Positions 41,166-49,542 of a stretch of 64,000 nucleotides of DNA are shown one piece after another. Both the position numbers and the translations under genes were made by a program. The stretch is from contig NZ_CP162023.1 of NCBI RefSeq assembly GCF_041320275.1, positions 2,232,001 through 2,296,000 of the forward strand. The letters run 5' to 3'. This DNA comes from Mumia sp. Pv4-285. Lineage in GTDB: Bacteria > Actinomycetota > Actinomycetes > Propionibacteriales > Nocardioidaceae. Numbering within the stretch: the stretch's first letter is position 1; every line of letters begins with the position of its first letter. The notes under the pieces are model-generated. The model did no database searches and was not told the DNA's origin. It saw nothing but the letters and a program-made list of their open reading frames with translations.

Positions 41166-43219
41166 TGGCCGCGCCCGCACGCTGGGCTCTCGGGGCGTTC
41201 CTTGCGACGTTCGCGACGCTGTACGTGGCCCTGGTGGTCGGAGGCGCTGCGCCGGAGGAGCCGGCCGCGGGGATCTCCGACCCCGGCTCGTTCGTGGGCT
41301 GGGCGATCCCGGTGGTGAAGGTCGTCGCCGACCTCGCCGGCCTGGTGACTGCCGGGTTCCTCGTGACCGCGGCGTTCCTGCTGCCGTCGAGCGGTCCTGA
41401 CGTCCAGGGCCTCTCGGCCCGAGCGATGCGCCGCGCGTCGACGGCGGCGTTCGCGTGGGCCGGCGTCACGCTTGTCCTCTTCGCGCTGAACGCGGCCGAT
41501 CTCCTCCTCATCCCCGTCGACCAGCTGTCGTGGAGCGTGCTCACGCAGTTCTTCGACGGCACCGAGCTGGGGTGGGCGCTGGTCGCGCAGGCGGTGATCG
41601 CCCTGCTGGTGGCCGTGCTCACCCGGCTGACGTTCAGCGTGCGTGCGGCCGCGCTCCTCCTCGGCCTCACGCTCGGCGGCTTCGTCCCGCAGGCGCTGTC
41701 CGGCCACTCCGCCGGATCCGGTTCGCACGACCTCGCCGTCGTCAGCCTGCTGCTCCACCTCGTGGGGGCGGCGCTGTGGGTGGGTGGCCTCGCCGGCCTC
41801 GCGTGGATCGCGCTGCGGGGGAGTCGTCGGCTCCCGGCCGGCGTGGCCCGGTTCTCGACGCTGGCGCTGTGGTGCGTCGCCATCATCGGTGTCTCGGGCG
41901 TGGTCAACGCGGCCACCCGCATCCAGGGGCTCGGCGACCTCGACTCCCAGTACGCGATGCTCGTCTGGGCGAAGGTCGCCGCGTTCGTCGTCCTCGCGAG
42001 CTTCGGGCTCGTGCACCGTCGCCGAACGGTGGCCGAGCTCGAGCAGACGGACGGGCTCGACGACGGGCCGGCACGCGGACGTGCCCGGCTGCTCTTCCTC
42101 CGGGTCGCTGCGGTCGAGCTGATCGTGATGGGCATGACGGTCGCGGTCGCCGTCGCGCTGTCGCGGACGCCGACCCCGAAGCCCAGCGACCTCTACCAGT
42201 CGCCCGCCGAGGCGATCCTCGGCGGCGCGCTCCCGCCTGAGCCGACGCTCTGGCGTCTGCTGTGGGGCTTCACTCCCAACGGCGTCGGCCTCGCCGTCGT
42301 CGGGCTCGGGCTCGCGTTCTACGTCGCCGGGCTCCGCGTCATGCGGCGCCGTGGTGACTCCTGGCCGGTCGGCCGCACGATCTCGTGGATGACGGGACTC
42401 GTCGTCATCGGCTGGGCGACGTTCGGTGGCCTCGGGGTCTACTCCCACGTGCTCTTCAGCGCGCACATGGTCTCGCACATGATGCTCAGCATGGTCGCGC
42501 CGATCTTCCTGGTGCTTGGCGCCCCGGTGACGCTGGCACTGCGGACGCTGCCCGGGCCGCGCAGCAAGGGCGACGTGTCGCCCCGGCAGATGCTGGTGTC
42601 GTTCCTGCACTCGCGGTTCACGAAGGTCGTCACGTTCCCGCTGGTCGTCGCGCTGGTCTTCATCGGGAGCCTGTACGGGCTCTACTTCACGCCGCTGTTC
42701 GAGACCGCCATGGAGAGCCACATCGGTCACGGACTGATGGAGCTGCACTTCCTCGCCGCAGGCTCGCTGTTCTACTACGTGATCGTCGGGGTCGATCCGT
42801 CCCCACGCACGATCGCACCGCTCTGGCGGTTCGTGATCCTGATGGTGACGATCCCGTTCCACGCGTTCTTCTCGATCGCGATGATGTCCATGACGACCGT
42901 GGTCGCCGAGGACTTCTACACCTCGCTCGACCGGCCGTACGCCACGGACCTCCTCGCCGACCAGTACCTCGGCGGTGGCATCGCCTGGGCGATGGGCGAG
43001 GTCCCGCTCGTGATCGTGATGGCGGCCCTGTTCGTCCAGTGGTTCCGATCGGACTCCCGAGAGGCCGAACGGCACGACCGAGCGGCCGGGCGCAACGACG
43101 ACGCCGACCTCGCCGCCTACAACGCCTACCTCGCCCAGCTCGCCGGGCGACCGGAGTCGAAGCCCGGGCAGACAGAAGCCCGGTCGGCCACGAGGACCGA
43201 CCGGGCTTCCGACAGCTGA
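41165..43219 (+). CDS. CopD-CtaG fusion membrane protein
   Basis: A 684-residue polytopic protein with about 14 hydrophobic helices. The N-terminal half is CopD-like (copper import partner of CopC), with SGHSAGSGSHDLAVVSLLLHLVGAALWVGG near residues 178-205. The C-terminal half is caa3_CtaG-like, a cytochrome oxidase copper-insertion family, with HMVSHMMLSMVAPIFLVLGAPV near 435 and a HIGHGLMELHFL segment. This fusion is known in actinomycetes. The 3' end of the coding region contains a perfect hairpin that probably stops transcription. Confidence 0.92.
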   Translation: MAAPARWALGAFLATFATLYVALVVGGAAPEEPAAGISDPGSFVGWAIPVVKVVADLAGLVTAGFLVTAAFLLPSSGPDVQGLSARAMRRASTAAFAWAGVTLVLFALNAADLLLIPVDQLSWSVLTQFFDGTELGWALVAQAVIALLVAVLTRLTFSVRAAALLLGLTLGGFVPQALSGHSAGSGSHDLAVVSLLLHLVGAALWVGGLAGLAWIALRGSRRLPAGVARFSTLALWCVAIIGVSGVVNAATRIQGLGDLDSQYAMLVWAKVAAFVVLASFGLVHRRRTVAELEQTDGLDDGPARGRARLLFLRVAAVELIVMGMTVAVAVALSRTPTPKPSDLYQSPAEAILGGALPPEPTLWRLLWGFTPNGVGLAVVGLGLAFYVAGLRVMRRRGDSWPVGRTISWMTGLVVIGWATFGGLGVYSHVLFSAHMVSHMMLSMVAPIFLVLGAPVTLALRTLPGPRSKGDVSPRQMLVSFLHSRFTKVVTFPLVVALVFIGSLYGLYFTPLFETAMESHIGHGLMELHFLAAGSLFYYVIVGVDPSPRTIAPLWRFVILMVTIPFHAFFSIAMMSMTTVVAEDFYTSLDRPYATDLLADQYLGGGIAWAMGEVPLVIVMAALFVQWFRSDSREAERHDRAAGRNDDADLAAYNAYLAQLAGRPESKPGQTEARSATRTDRASDS
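43175..43209. terminator. 13-bp perfect hairpin in the last codons of copD-ctaG
   Basis: GAAGCCCGGTCGG (43175-43187) pairs exactly with CCGACCGGGCTTC (43197-43209) around a 9-base loop. It lies inside the last 45 bases of the CopD-CtaG gene and directly before the end of the convergent superoxide dismutase gene (43224). The symmetric stem could end transcription from both sides. The usual U-tract is lacking, as is common in high-GC actinomycetes. Confidence 0.7.
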
Positions 43220-43223
43220 CGGG

Positions 43224-43847
43224 CTACGGGGTGTAGAGCGTCGTGGTGTTCGTACGGGCGGCCTCGAAGCGCGCCTGCACGTCGGCCCAGTTGACGACGT
43301 TCCACCAGGCCTTGACGTAGTCGGCCTTGACGTTCTGGTACTGCAGGTAGAACGCGTGCTCCCACATGTCGAGCATGAGGAGCGGGACCAGCCCGACCGG
43401 CAGGTTGCCCTGGTGGTCGTACAGCTGGCAGATGATCGGGCGCTGCGCGAGCGTCTCCCACGCGAGGATCGACCAGCCCGAGCCCTGGATGCCGAGGGCG
43501 GTGGCCTCGAAGTGGGCGCGGAACTTGTCGAACGACCCGAAGAAGTTGTCGAGGGCCGCGCCGAGCTCGCCGTCCGGCTTGTCGCCGCCGTCGGGCGACA
43601 TGTTCGGCCAGAACACCGAGTGGTTCACGTGCCCCGCGAGGTTGAACGCGAGGTTCTTCTCCAAGAGGTTGACCGTCGACAGCGCGTCCTTGTCGCGGGC
43701 CTCGGCCATCTGCTCCAGCGCCTGGTTGGCGCCGTTGACGTACGTCTGGTGGTGCTTGTCGTGGTGAAGCTCCATGATCTTGCCGGAGATGTGGGGCTCG
43801 AGAGCTCCGTAGTCGTACGGCAGATCGGGCAGGGTGTAGTCAGCCAC
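43224..43847 (-). CDS. sodA: iron/manganese superoxide dismutase
   Basis: A 207-residue Fe/Mn SOD that converts superoxide to peroxide and oxygen in the cytoplasm. All metal ligands are present: His28 (MELHHDKHH), His76 (GHVNHSVFW), Asp160 and His164 (LDMWEHAFY). Also present are GSGWSILAW and the AWWNVVNW end. Fe or Mn preference cannot be decided from sequence. GTG start with GGAGG seven bases upstream. It faces the copper block tail to tail and is divergent from the CDP-alcohol phosphatidyltransferase. Confidence 0.96.
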   Translation of the reverse strand: MADYTLPDLPYDYGALEPHISGKIMELHHDKHHQTYVNGANQALEQMAEARDKDALSTVNLLEKNLAFNLAGHVNHSVFWPNMSPDGGDKPDGELGAALDNFFGSFDKFRAHFEATALGIQGSGWSILAWETLAQRPIICQLYDHQGNLPVGLVPLLMLDMWEHAFYLQYQNVKADYVKAWWNVVNWADVQARFEAARTNTTTLYTP

Positions 43848-44022
43848 GTGTCCTCCATCGATTCTCTTGAGTTGTCCTCACAGTCTCTCAGCCGTGGCGC
43901 GACTGCAACCGCCGGGTTCGCCAGGTGATCCGCAAGGTGGCTGGTGGCAGCGGTTAGTCTTGTGGACGCCCGTGACACCCGCGTCCTCGACGCGCCCGAG
44001 TGAAGCCGTACCGTAGACAAGG

Positions 44023-44628
44023 ATGCCCGTGACCGCCGCCCCGAACGCCTCGAGTGCCGAGCGAGTCCTCACGGTTCCGAACCTCCTGAGCTTCATGCGG
44101 CTCCTCGGAGTGCCGTTGTTCCTCTGGCTCGTCCTCGGGCCGGAGGCCGACGTCCTGGCCCTCGTCGTGCTCGTGGTCTCCGGCTTCACCGACTACCTCG
44201 ACGGCTACCTCGCGCGCCGTCTCGGGCAGACCTCCAAGCTCGGCGCGATCCTCGACCCGGTGGCCGACCGGATGTACATCCTGGCGGTCGTCTTCGGCCT
44301 CGCCATGCGCGACATCATCCCGTGGTGGCTGGCGATCATCCTGCCGCTCCGTGACGTGATGCTCTTCGGTCTGGTGCCGTTCCTGCGCACTCGCGGCTAC
44401 AGCTCGCTGCCGGTCCACTTCCTCGGGAAGGCGGCGACGGCCGGCCTCCTGTACGCGTTCCCGCTGCTGCTCCTCGGCGACGACACCGGCACCGTCGCGG
44501 GCCTCGCGAACGTCTTCGGCTGGGCGTTCGCGATCTGGGGCGTCGGCCTCTACTGGTGGGCGGGCATCCTCTACGTGTGGCAGGTGCGGCGTCTCATGGC
44601 CACCGTTCCGCCGCTGAAGGCGCAGTAG
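44023..44628 (+). CDS. CDP-alcohol phosphatidyltransferase
   Basis: A 201-residue phospholipid synthesis enzyme in the membrane. The family motif D-x2-DG-x2-AR-x8-G-x3-D-x3-D reads DYLDGYLARRLGQTSKLGAI and then LDPVAD (residues about 65-90). About six hydrophobic helices follow. It heads the conserved block with DUF881 and small basic protein genes. From memory, the position corresponds to pgsA2 of Mycobacterium tuberculosis (Rv1822). The exact head group is unknown. TACCGT lies nine bases before the ATG. Confidence 0.92.
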   Translation: MPVTAAPNASSAERVLTVPNLLSFMRLLGVPLFLWLVLGPEADVLALVVLVVSGFTDYLDGYLARRLGQTSKLGAILDPVADRMYILAVVFGLAMRDIIPWWLAIILPLRDVMLFGLVPFLRTRGYSSLPVHFLGKAATAGLLYAFPLLLLGDDTGTVAGLANVFGWAFAIWGVGLYWWAGILYVWQVRRLMATVPPLKAQ

Positions 44629-44636
44629 GGCGCGAC

Positions 44637-45488
44637 GTGGCGGAGCGGCGTACGGGGTCGAGCACGGAGCCCGCATCGGGGGACGTGTTCTCAGCAGACG
44701 TGACCGGCAACTCGATGACGCTCCTGCAGAACATCATCGACCACCCGCTCGACGACGACTACTACACGCACGCGCCGCACGAGCGGTCGCGGCGAGGCCG
44801 TACGGCGGCTGTCGTCGTCATCGCCTTCTTCGCCCTCATGATCACCCTGGCGGTGCTGCAGACCCAGGCGGCCAAGCCGGAGGAGGAGACCGAGCGCGCC
44901 GTGCTCATCACCCAGCTCGAGAAGCGGATGACCTCCGTCGACGCCCGTCGGCAGGAGGTCGCCGACCTCGGTCGCTCGGTCACCCGGCTGCAGCGCGTCC
45001 AGGCGGGCGCCGAGGCGCTGGCCCGTGCGCAGGAGCAGCGTGCCGTCGTCGGCACGATCGCCGTCAGCGGTCCAGCGGTGCGCGTCACCGTCGACAACGC
45101 CGACGACGCCGACGACAACCCGGCGGGTCGTGTGCGCGACAAGGACCTCCAGGTGCTCGTGAACGGCCTGTGGGCCGCCGGCGCCGAGGCGATCGGGATC
45201 AACGGCAACCGCCTGACGTCGATGTCGTCGATCCGGGCCGCAGGCGAAGGCATCACCGTGAACTATCGCTCGTTGACCACCCCGTACGTGGTGACGGCGA
45301 TCGGGAATCCGCGTACGCTTCCCGGGAACTTCGTCGAGACGGCCGCCGCTCAGACCTGGAGCAGCCTGAAGGAGAATTTCGGCATGCGGTTCGACGTCAC
45401 TGAACGCAACGCGGCTGACCTGCCCGCTGCGCCCCGACGCGCGTCCACGATCCGCCACGCGCAGGTGATGGAGGTGAGCGACCAGTGA
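44637..45488 (+). CDS. DUF881 membrane-anchored protein
   Basis: A 283-residue protein. A GTG at 44637 is my start; an ATG at 44715 would drop 26 poorly conserved residues. One hydrophobic helix (TAAVVVIAFFALMITLAVLQ) is followed by a coiled coil (ETERAVLITQLEKRMTSVDARRQEV...) and the DUF881 domain (VRVTVDNADD, DLQVLVNGLWAAGAEAIGING, YVVTAIGNPRTL). It is like YlxW of Firmicutes and Rv1823. It is probably outside the membrane with a role in the cell envelope or division. A GTGA overlap leads to the small basic protein. Confidence 0.85.
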   Translation: MAERRTGSSTEPASGDVFSADVTGNSMTLLQNIIDHPLDDDYYTHAPHERSRRGRTAAVVVIAFFALMITLAVLQTQAAKPEEETERAVLITQLEKRMTSVDARRQEVADLGRSVTRLQRVQAGAEALARAQEQRAVVGTIAVSGPAVRVTVDNADDADDNPAGRVRDKDLQVLVNGLWAAGAEAIGINGNRLTSMSSIRAAGEGITVNYRSLTTPYVVTAIGNPRTLPGNFVETAAAQTWSSLKENFGMRFDVTERNAADLPAAPRRASTIRHAQVMEVSDQ

Positions 45489-45817
45489 TCGCCGTCATCG
45501 GCCTCGTCGTCGGCGTCGCGCTCGGCCTCATCTTCGAGCCGAGCGTGCCCGCAGGCCTCCAGCCCTACCTCCCCATCGCGGTGGTCGCCGCCCTCGACGC
45601 CGTGTTCGGAGCGATCCGTGCCTACCTGGACGGACGGTTCGACGACAAGGTCTTCGTGGTGTCGTTCATCTCCAACGTCCTCATCGCCGCGCTCATCGTC
45701 TTCGTCGGAGACCAGCTGGGGGTCGGCGCGCAGCTCTCGACCGGCGTGATCGTCGTCCTCGGGATCCGCATCTTCTCCAACGCCGCCGCGATCCGGAGGC
45801 ACCTCTTCCATGCCTAG
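45485..45817 (+). CDS. sbp: small basic membrane protein (Sbp, DUF1290)
   Basis: A 110-residue protein with three or four hydrophobic helices and the DUF1290 sequence (VIGLVVGVALGLIFEPSVP, ALDAVFGAIRAYLDGRFDDKVFVVSF). In Firmicutes and Actinobacteria the gene sits between DUF881 genes near division functions; its biochemical role is unknown. GTG start overlaps the stop of the first DUF881 gene. It ends eight bases before the second DUF881 gene. Confidence 0.92.
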   Translation: MIAVIGLVVGVALGLIFEPSVPAGLQPYLPIAVVAALDAVFGAIRAYLDGRFDDKVFVVSFISNVLIAALIVFVGDQLGVGAQLSTGVIVVLGIRIFSNAAAIRRHLFHA

Positions 45818-45825
45818 GGTGAGTC

Positions 45826-46569
45826 ATGGCTGAGGGACAGGCACCCGACACCAAGAAGGCGTGGGCGCGGGTCCGGCACGCGCTGACGGGCCGCCCGTCG
45901 CGCGGTCAGTGGGTCGTGGCGGCGCTCTTCCTCGTGCTCGGGTTCGCCGCGGTGACGCAGGTGCGGGCGACGAACGACGACGACTTCGCGGGGATGCGTC
46001 GCGACGAGTTGGTGACGCTGCTGGAGACCCTGGACAGCGCCGACGAGCGGCTGACGCAGCAGCGCGCCGAGCTCGCCGAGACGCAGCGCCGCCTCCAGCA
46101 GAGCTCCGAGCGCAACCAGGCCGCGATCGAGGAGACCCGCCGTGCCGCCGACACGCTGGCGATCCTCGCCGGCACGGCGCCTGCCGTGGGCCAGGGTGTC
46201 GTCATCACGATCGAGGACCCTGACGGCACGGTCCTCGCCGGGCCGATGCTCAACGCGATCGAGGAGCTGCGTGACGCCGGGGCCGAGGCGATCCAGGTCA
46301 ACGGAGTCGTCCGCGTGGTCGCCCAGTCGTACGTGACCGACGACGCCAACGGTGCGGTGCGCATCGACGGTCGCGAGATCAAGCGCCCCTACGTGATCGA
46401 GGCGATCGGCGACTCCCATACGCTGGACCAGGCCGTGATGTTCCGAGGAGGGCTCGCCGACCAGGTGGCGGCGCTCGGAGGAGAGGTCGACGTCGAGCAG
46501 GTGGACTCGCTCGAGGTGACCGCACTGGCTGAGGAGCGCGAGGCCGAGTACGCTCGGCCCGCACGTTGA
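45826..46569 (+). CDS. second DUF881 membrane-anchored protein
   Basis: A 247-residue DUF881 protein. It has an N-terminal helix (WVVAALFLVLGFAAVTQV), a coiled coil with heptads (LTQQRAELAETQRRLQQSSER), and the DUF881 domain ending about residue 235 (GVVITIEDPDG, NAIEELRDAGAEAIQVNGV, YVIEAIGDSHTLDQAV). Paralogue of the gene at 44637; the pair flanks the small basic protein, as in other actinomycetes. TAGGGT at 45815-45820 ends five bases before the ATG, so a leaderless internal start is possible besides read-through. Confidence 0.9.
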   Translation: MAEGQAPDTKKAWARVRHALTGRPSRGQWVVAALFLVLGFAAVTQVRATNDDDFAGMRRDELVTLLETLDSADERLTQQRAELAETQRRLQQSSERNQAAIEETRRAADTLAILAGTAPAVGQGVVITIEDPDGTVLAGPMLNAIEELRDAGAEAIQVNGVVRVVAQSYVTDDANGAVRIDGREIKRPYVIEAIGDSHTLDQAVMFRGGLADQVAALGGEVDVEQVDSLEVTALAEEREAEYARPAR

Positions 46570-46584
46570 CGACGAGGAGTGACC

Positions 46585-46962
46585 GTGATCCCCGAAGACC
46601 TCCAGTACACCGCCGACCACGAGTGGATCCGGTTCGACGGCGACATCGCCACGATCGGCATCACCGACTACGCGCAGGACCAGCTCGGCGACATCGTCTA
46701 CCTCTCGCTGCCGGCCGTCGGCGAGTCGGTCGAAGCCGGTGCCGTGATCGGTGAGCTCGAGTCCACGAAGTCGGTCAGCGACCTCTTCGCACCCGTCACC
46801 GGCGAGGTCGTGACGGTCAACGACGGGCTCGAGTCGAACCCCGAGACCGTCAACTCCGACCCGTACGGTCAGGGGTGGCTCATCACTGTCCGAGTGCCCG
46901 ATCCGGGTGGTGCGGACGATCTCATGAGCGCCGCCGCCTACCAGGCGTCGATCGACTCCTGA
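46585..46962 (+). CDS. gcvH: glycine cleavage system H protein
   Basis: A 125-residue lipoyl carrier shuttling aminomethyl groups between P and T proteins of the glycine cleavage system. The lipoylated Lys62 is in [11 protein letters not shown]. Also present are [11 protein letters not shown] near the start, [19 protein letters not shown], and the GWLITV end. I choose the second GTG (46585) because GAGGAG then lies at proper spacing; the GTG at 46579 overlaps that ribosome site. gcvP lies downstream in this window but gcvT is not here. Confidence 0.95.
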   Translation: MIPEDLQYTADHEWIRFDGDIATIGITDYAQDQLGDIVYLSLPAVGESVEAGAVIGELESTKSVSDLFAPVTGEVVTVNDGLESNPETVNSDPYGQGWLITVRVPDPGGADDLMSAAAYQASIDS

Positions 46963-46991
46963 ACCCGTGCGCTGCCGGTCCCGTGTGTCGG

Positions 46992-47020
46992 TTGACCACC
47001 CCCCGGCAGGCACGTAGGTT
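46992..47020 (+). promoter_or_regulatory. sigma-70-type promoter of the FHA gene
   Basis: TTGACC (46992-46997), a 17-base spacer and TAGGTT (47015-47020) fit the housekeeping sigma consensus. This promoter lies in the 118-base gap after gcvH. The start of the FHA gene is 60 bases downstream, so a leader of about 50 bases is expected. Confidence 0.65.
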
Positions 47021-47080
47021 TCACACCAACAGCCGTCAAGCTCGAGCCCGGGTTGAGAGTATCGAAGGGGATCCCCGCCA

Positions 47081-47551
47081 ATGTCGCGCACGAACGAGGA
47101 CGATCCGACGCCGGACGTCCCCGAGAGCCCTTCTGAGACGACGTCGACCATCTCTCTGCCGCCGACCTCGGACGCAGATCCCGGTTCGGGAGGCGGGCTC
47201 AGCGCCGACGACGCCGCTGCGCTCGACGCACTGCCGCCGGGTTCCGCCCTGCTGGTCGTCCAGCGTGGTCCGAGCGCGGGTTCGCGCTTCCTCCTCGACA
47301 CCGACGAGGTCTCGGCGGGCCGCCACCCCGACAGCGACATCTTCCTGGACGACGTGACGGTCTCGCGCCGTCACGCCGTCTTCCGGCGGACGGACGCCGG
47401 GTTCACCGTGAGCGACGTCGGCAGCCTCAACGGCACGTACGTCAACCGCGACCGGATCGACGACGTGCTCCTGAGCAGTCGCGACGAGGTGCAGATCGGC
47501 AAGTTCCGTCTGGTCTACTACCCGAGCTCCGCGAGGAGCGCCACGTCGTGA
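47081..47551 (+). CDS. garA: FHA-domain regulator GarA/OdhI
   Basis: A 156-residue protein with an FHA phosphothreonine-binding domain at about 75-145 (SAGRHPDSDIFLDDVTVSRRH, GSLNGTYVNRDRI). The N-terminal tail holds ETTSTIS (Thr20, Thr21), the site that PknB/PknG-type kinases phosphorylate in GarA/OdhI. The unphosphorylated form inhibits 2-oxoglutarate dehydrogenase and glutamate dehydrogenase and stimulates glutamate synthase, linking TCA flux and nitrogen. The position after gcvH matches Rv1827. It has its own promoter. Confidence 0.94.
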   Translation: MSRTNEDDPTPDVPESPSETTSTISLPPTSDADPGSGGGLSADDAAALDALPPGSALLVVQRGPSAGSRFLLDTDEVSAGRHPDSDIFLDDVTVSRRHAVFRRTDAGFTVSDVGSLNGTYVNRDRIDDVLLSSRDEVQIGKFRLVYYPSSARSATS

Positions 47552-47566
47552 TTGAGACGGCATAGC

Positions 47567-48292
47567 GTGACCCAGGCCGCGTCGCACGTCGCTCGGTTGA
47601 GCATCGGAGAGGTGCTCGACGAGCTGCGTGCGGACTTCCCGGACGTGTCGATCTCCAAGATCCGCTTCCTGGAGACCGAGGGTCTGGTCGAGCCGGAGCG
47701 CACGCCCGCCGGCTACCGCAAGTTCTCGCGTGCCGACGTGGAGCGCCTGCACCTCGTCCTGCGCGTGCAGCGCGACACCTACTGGCCGCTCAAGGTCATC
47801 CGCCAGAAGCTGGACGACCTGGATCGCGGTGTGGTCGCTCCGGACGACGAAGGAGTCCTCCAGGTGCCTCGCGTGATCCTGTCGTCGGACGGTCTGCCCG
47901 GTCCTGAGGCGTTCGCGAGCCGGCCGAAGGACATCCGGTTCCGCCGGAGCGAGCTCGTGCAGACCTCGGGCATCGACGAGGACCTGCTCGACGAGGCCGA
48001 GGAGTTCGGGCTCGTCGCTGCGGTGTCCGGCGCCTACACCGAGGCCGACGTGGTGATCGCGAAGACGCTGGCCGAGCTCGCGTCGTTCGGGCTGGGCCCC
48101 CGCCACCTCCGCGGCATGCGCACCGCTGCCGATCGCGAGGTCGGGATGATCGAGCAGATCGTCGAGCCCCTGAGGCGCCGCCGTGATCCCGGTTCGGCCG
48201 CCCGCGCGGACGAGACCGCCTACCACGTGGCGTCGCTCTCGGTGCTGCTCCACACCATGCTCGTCAAGAACGGACTCCACCGCCGGGGGTAG
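47567..48292 (+). CDS. ftsR: MerR-family regulator FtsR
   Basis: A 241-residue MerR-type regulator, with its HTH at about 10-75 (LSIGEVLDELRADFPDVSISKIRFLE, then GYRKFSRADVERL). The C-terminal half is all-alpha and binds no known metal or drug; no Cys cluster is seen. Homologues in Corynebacterium (FtsR) activate ftsZ, and Rv1828 is the mycobacterial counterpart. The GTG at 47567 is my start; a TTG at 47552 adds five residues. It follows the FHA gene by 15 bases, so read-through is expected. Confidence 0.9.
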   Translation: MTQAASHVARLSIGEVLDELRADFPDVSISKIRFLETEGLVEPERTPAGYRKFSRADVERLHLVLRVQRDTYWPLKVIRQKLDDLDRGVVAPDDEGVLQVPRVILSSDGLPGPEAFASRPKDIRFRRSELVQTSGIDEDLLDEAEEFGLVAAVSGAYTEADVVIAKTLAELASFGLGPRHLRGMRTAADREVGMIEQIVEPLRRRRDPGSAARADETAYHVASLSVLLHTMLVKNGLHRRG

Positions 48293-48295
48293 GCT
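48290..48295 (+). promoter_or_regulatory. -10 box for a likely leaderless DUF151 transcript
   Basis: TAGGCT ends six bases before the GTG at 48302. With a start site about seven bases after the -10 box, transcription would begin at or next to the start codon. No Shine-Dalgarno sequence is seen upstream of this GTG. Confidence 0.5.
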
Positions 48296-48301
48296 GAACT
48301 C

Positions 48302-48775
48302 GTGCGCGAGCTCGATGTGGTGGGAGTCCGGGTGGAGATGCCCACCAACAACCCTCTGGTGCTGCTCCGCGAGGTCGCGGGGCCGCGCTACCTGCCGATC
48401 TGGATCGGTGCGGTCGAGGCCACCGCGATCGCCTTCGCCCAGCAGGGTGTGGTGCCGCCACGCCCACTGACGCACGACCTCCTCAAGGACGTCATCGAGG
48501 CGCTCGGGGACGAGCTCACCGAGGTGCGGATCACCGAGGTGAAGGACCACGTCTTCTACGCGGTCCTGGTGTTCGCCTCCGGTGCCGAGGTCGAGGCGCG
48601 GCCGTCCGACTCGATCGCGCTCGCCCTGCGCACCGGCACCCCGATCTACTGTGCCGAGGACGTCCTCACCGAGTCGTCGGTGGGGGTTCCCGACGAGGAG
48701 GAGGAAGAGGTCGAGAAGTTCCGCGAGTTCCTCGACGAGATCACTCCTGAGGACTTCGAGCAGGGAGGGTCCTGA
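48302..48775 (+). CDS. bifunctional nuclease family protein (DUF151)
   Basis: A 157-residue protein of the BFN/DUF151 family. Marks are ELDVVGVRVEMPTNNPLVLLRE, LPIWIGAVEATAIAFAQQG, HDLLKDVIEALG and RPSDSIALALRTGTPIY. The C-terminal acidic tail (DEEEEEVEKFREFLDEI) is typical. Nuclease activity has been described for related plant and bacterial proteins. It lies between two MerR genes, as in mycobacteria (Rv1829). No start of its own other than the GTG at 48302 is credible. Confidence 0.92.
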   Translation: MRELDVVGVRVEMPTNNPLVLLREVAGPRYLPIWIGAVEATAIAFAQQGVVPPRPLTHDLLKDVIEALGDELTEVRITEVKDHVFYAVLVFASGAEVEARPSDSIALALRTGTPIYCAEDVLTESSVGVPDEEEEEVEKFREFLDEITPEDFEQGGS

Positions 48776-48794
48776 CGCAACGTTCATCCTGGAC

Positions 48795-48806
48795 TTGAGG
48801 TTGAGG
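48795..48806. repeat. tandem TTGAGG repeat upstream of second MerR gene
   Basis: TTGAGG occurs twice without a gap at 48795-48800 and 48801-48806, 30 bases upstream of a promoter -35 box. It could be a binding site for FtsR or the second MerR protein. This is inference from position. Confidence 0.35.
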
Positions 48807-48835
48807 GTCGTTCCGGCGAGTCGCGCCGGATGTCG

Positions 48836-48864
48836 TTGACCACCTGGGGGAGCGGACCTACCTT
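48836..48864 (+). promoter_or_regulatory. sigma-70-type promoter of the second MerR gene
   Basis: TTGACC (48836-48841), a 17-base spacer and TACCTT (48859-48864) match the housekeeping sigma consensus. The GTG start of the MerR gene is 37 bases after the -10 box, with GGAGG in between. Confidence 0.65.
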
Positions 48865-48900
48865 GAACGGGCAGACAGACGGTGTGAGACGGAGGCTTCG

Positions 48901-49494
48901 GTGGGCAGCAAGCAGCACTCGACGGACCGGCACGACAGTGCCGGCGCTGCCGCGCACGAGATCGCAGGCGACCAGGGCCTCCTGTTCGACGACGACGTCG
49001 CGGCCCTCCCCGAAGACTCGGGCTTCCGTGGCCCGACGGCGTGCAAGGCCGCCGGCATCACGTACCGCCAGCTCGACTACTGGGCCCGTACGGAGCTGGT
49101 GGAGCCGTCGATCCGCGACGCCAGCGGCTCCGGCACCCAACGCCTCTACTCGTTCCGCGACGTGCTCCTGCTCAAGATCATCAAGCGCCTGCTCGATGCC
49201 GGGATCTCGCTCCAGCAGATCAGGACGGCGATCCAGCACCTGCGCGAGCGCGGCACCGACGACCTCACGACGGTCACGCTGATGAGCGACGGCGTGTCGG
49301 TCTACGAGTGCAGGTCGGCCGACGAGGTCATCGACCTGCTCCAGGGCGGACAGGGCGTCTTCGGGATCGCGATCGGCGGCGTGTGGCGTGAGATCGAGGG
49401 CACGCTGTCAGACCTTCCGAGCGAGCGCGCCGCGGCGTCCGACGATCCGTCCGACGAGCTCGCTGCGCGACGCAAGGCACGCCGCGTCAGCTGA
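48901..49494 (+). CDS. second MerR-family regulator
   Basis: A 197-residue MerR-type protein like Rv1830. The HTH is at about 45-105 (FRGPTACKAAGITYRQLDYWARTELVEPSI, then YSFRDVLLLKIIKRLL) with the usual MerR helix and recognition arrangement. The C-terminal part has a helix-strand domain (DDLTTVTLMSDGVSVYECRSADEVIDLLQGG). A polar N-terminal tail of 40 residues precedes the HTH. GTG start with GGAGG seven bases before it. It is directly upstream of the riboswitch and gcvP. Confidence 0.88.
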   Translation: MGSKQHSTDRHDSAGAAAHEIAGDQGLLFDDDVAALPEDSGFRGPTACKAAGITYRQLDYWARTELVEPSIRDASGSGTQRLYSFRDVLLLKIIKRLLDAGISLQQIRTAIQHLRERGTDDLTTVTLMSDGVSVYECRSADEVIDLLQGGQGVFGIAIGGVWREIEGTLSDLPSERAAASDDPSDELAARRKARRVS

Positions 49495-49542
49495 GCTGTG
49501 GCGTTCGGCCGGCTGGTAGCCTGAGCGCGAAGGGCCGAGCAT

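Noticed and set aside
40943-43075. A 710-residue antisense frame over copC and copD-ctaG
   Set aside because: Made of Arg/His/Glu/Gln-rich shadow sequence with no domain; the plus-strand copper genes are well supported.
43848-44022. A tRNA in the gap between sod and the CDP-alcohol gene, prompted by GGGTTCGCC
   Set aside because: No acceptor stem or anticodon arm can be folded around it.
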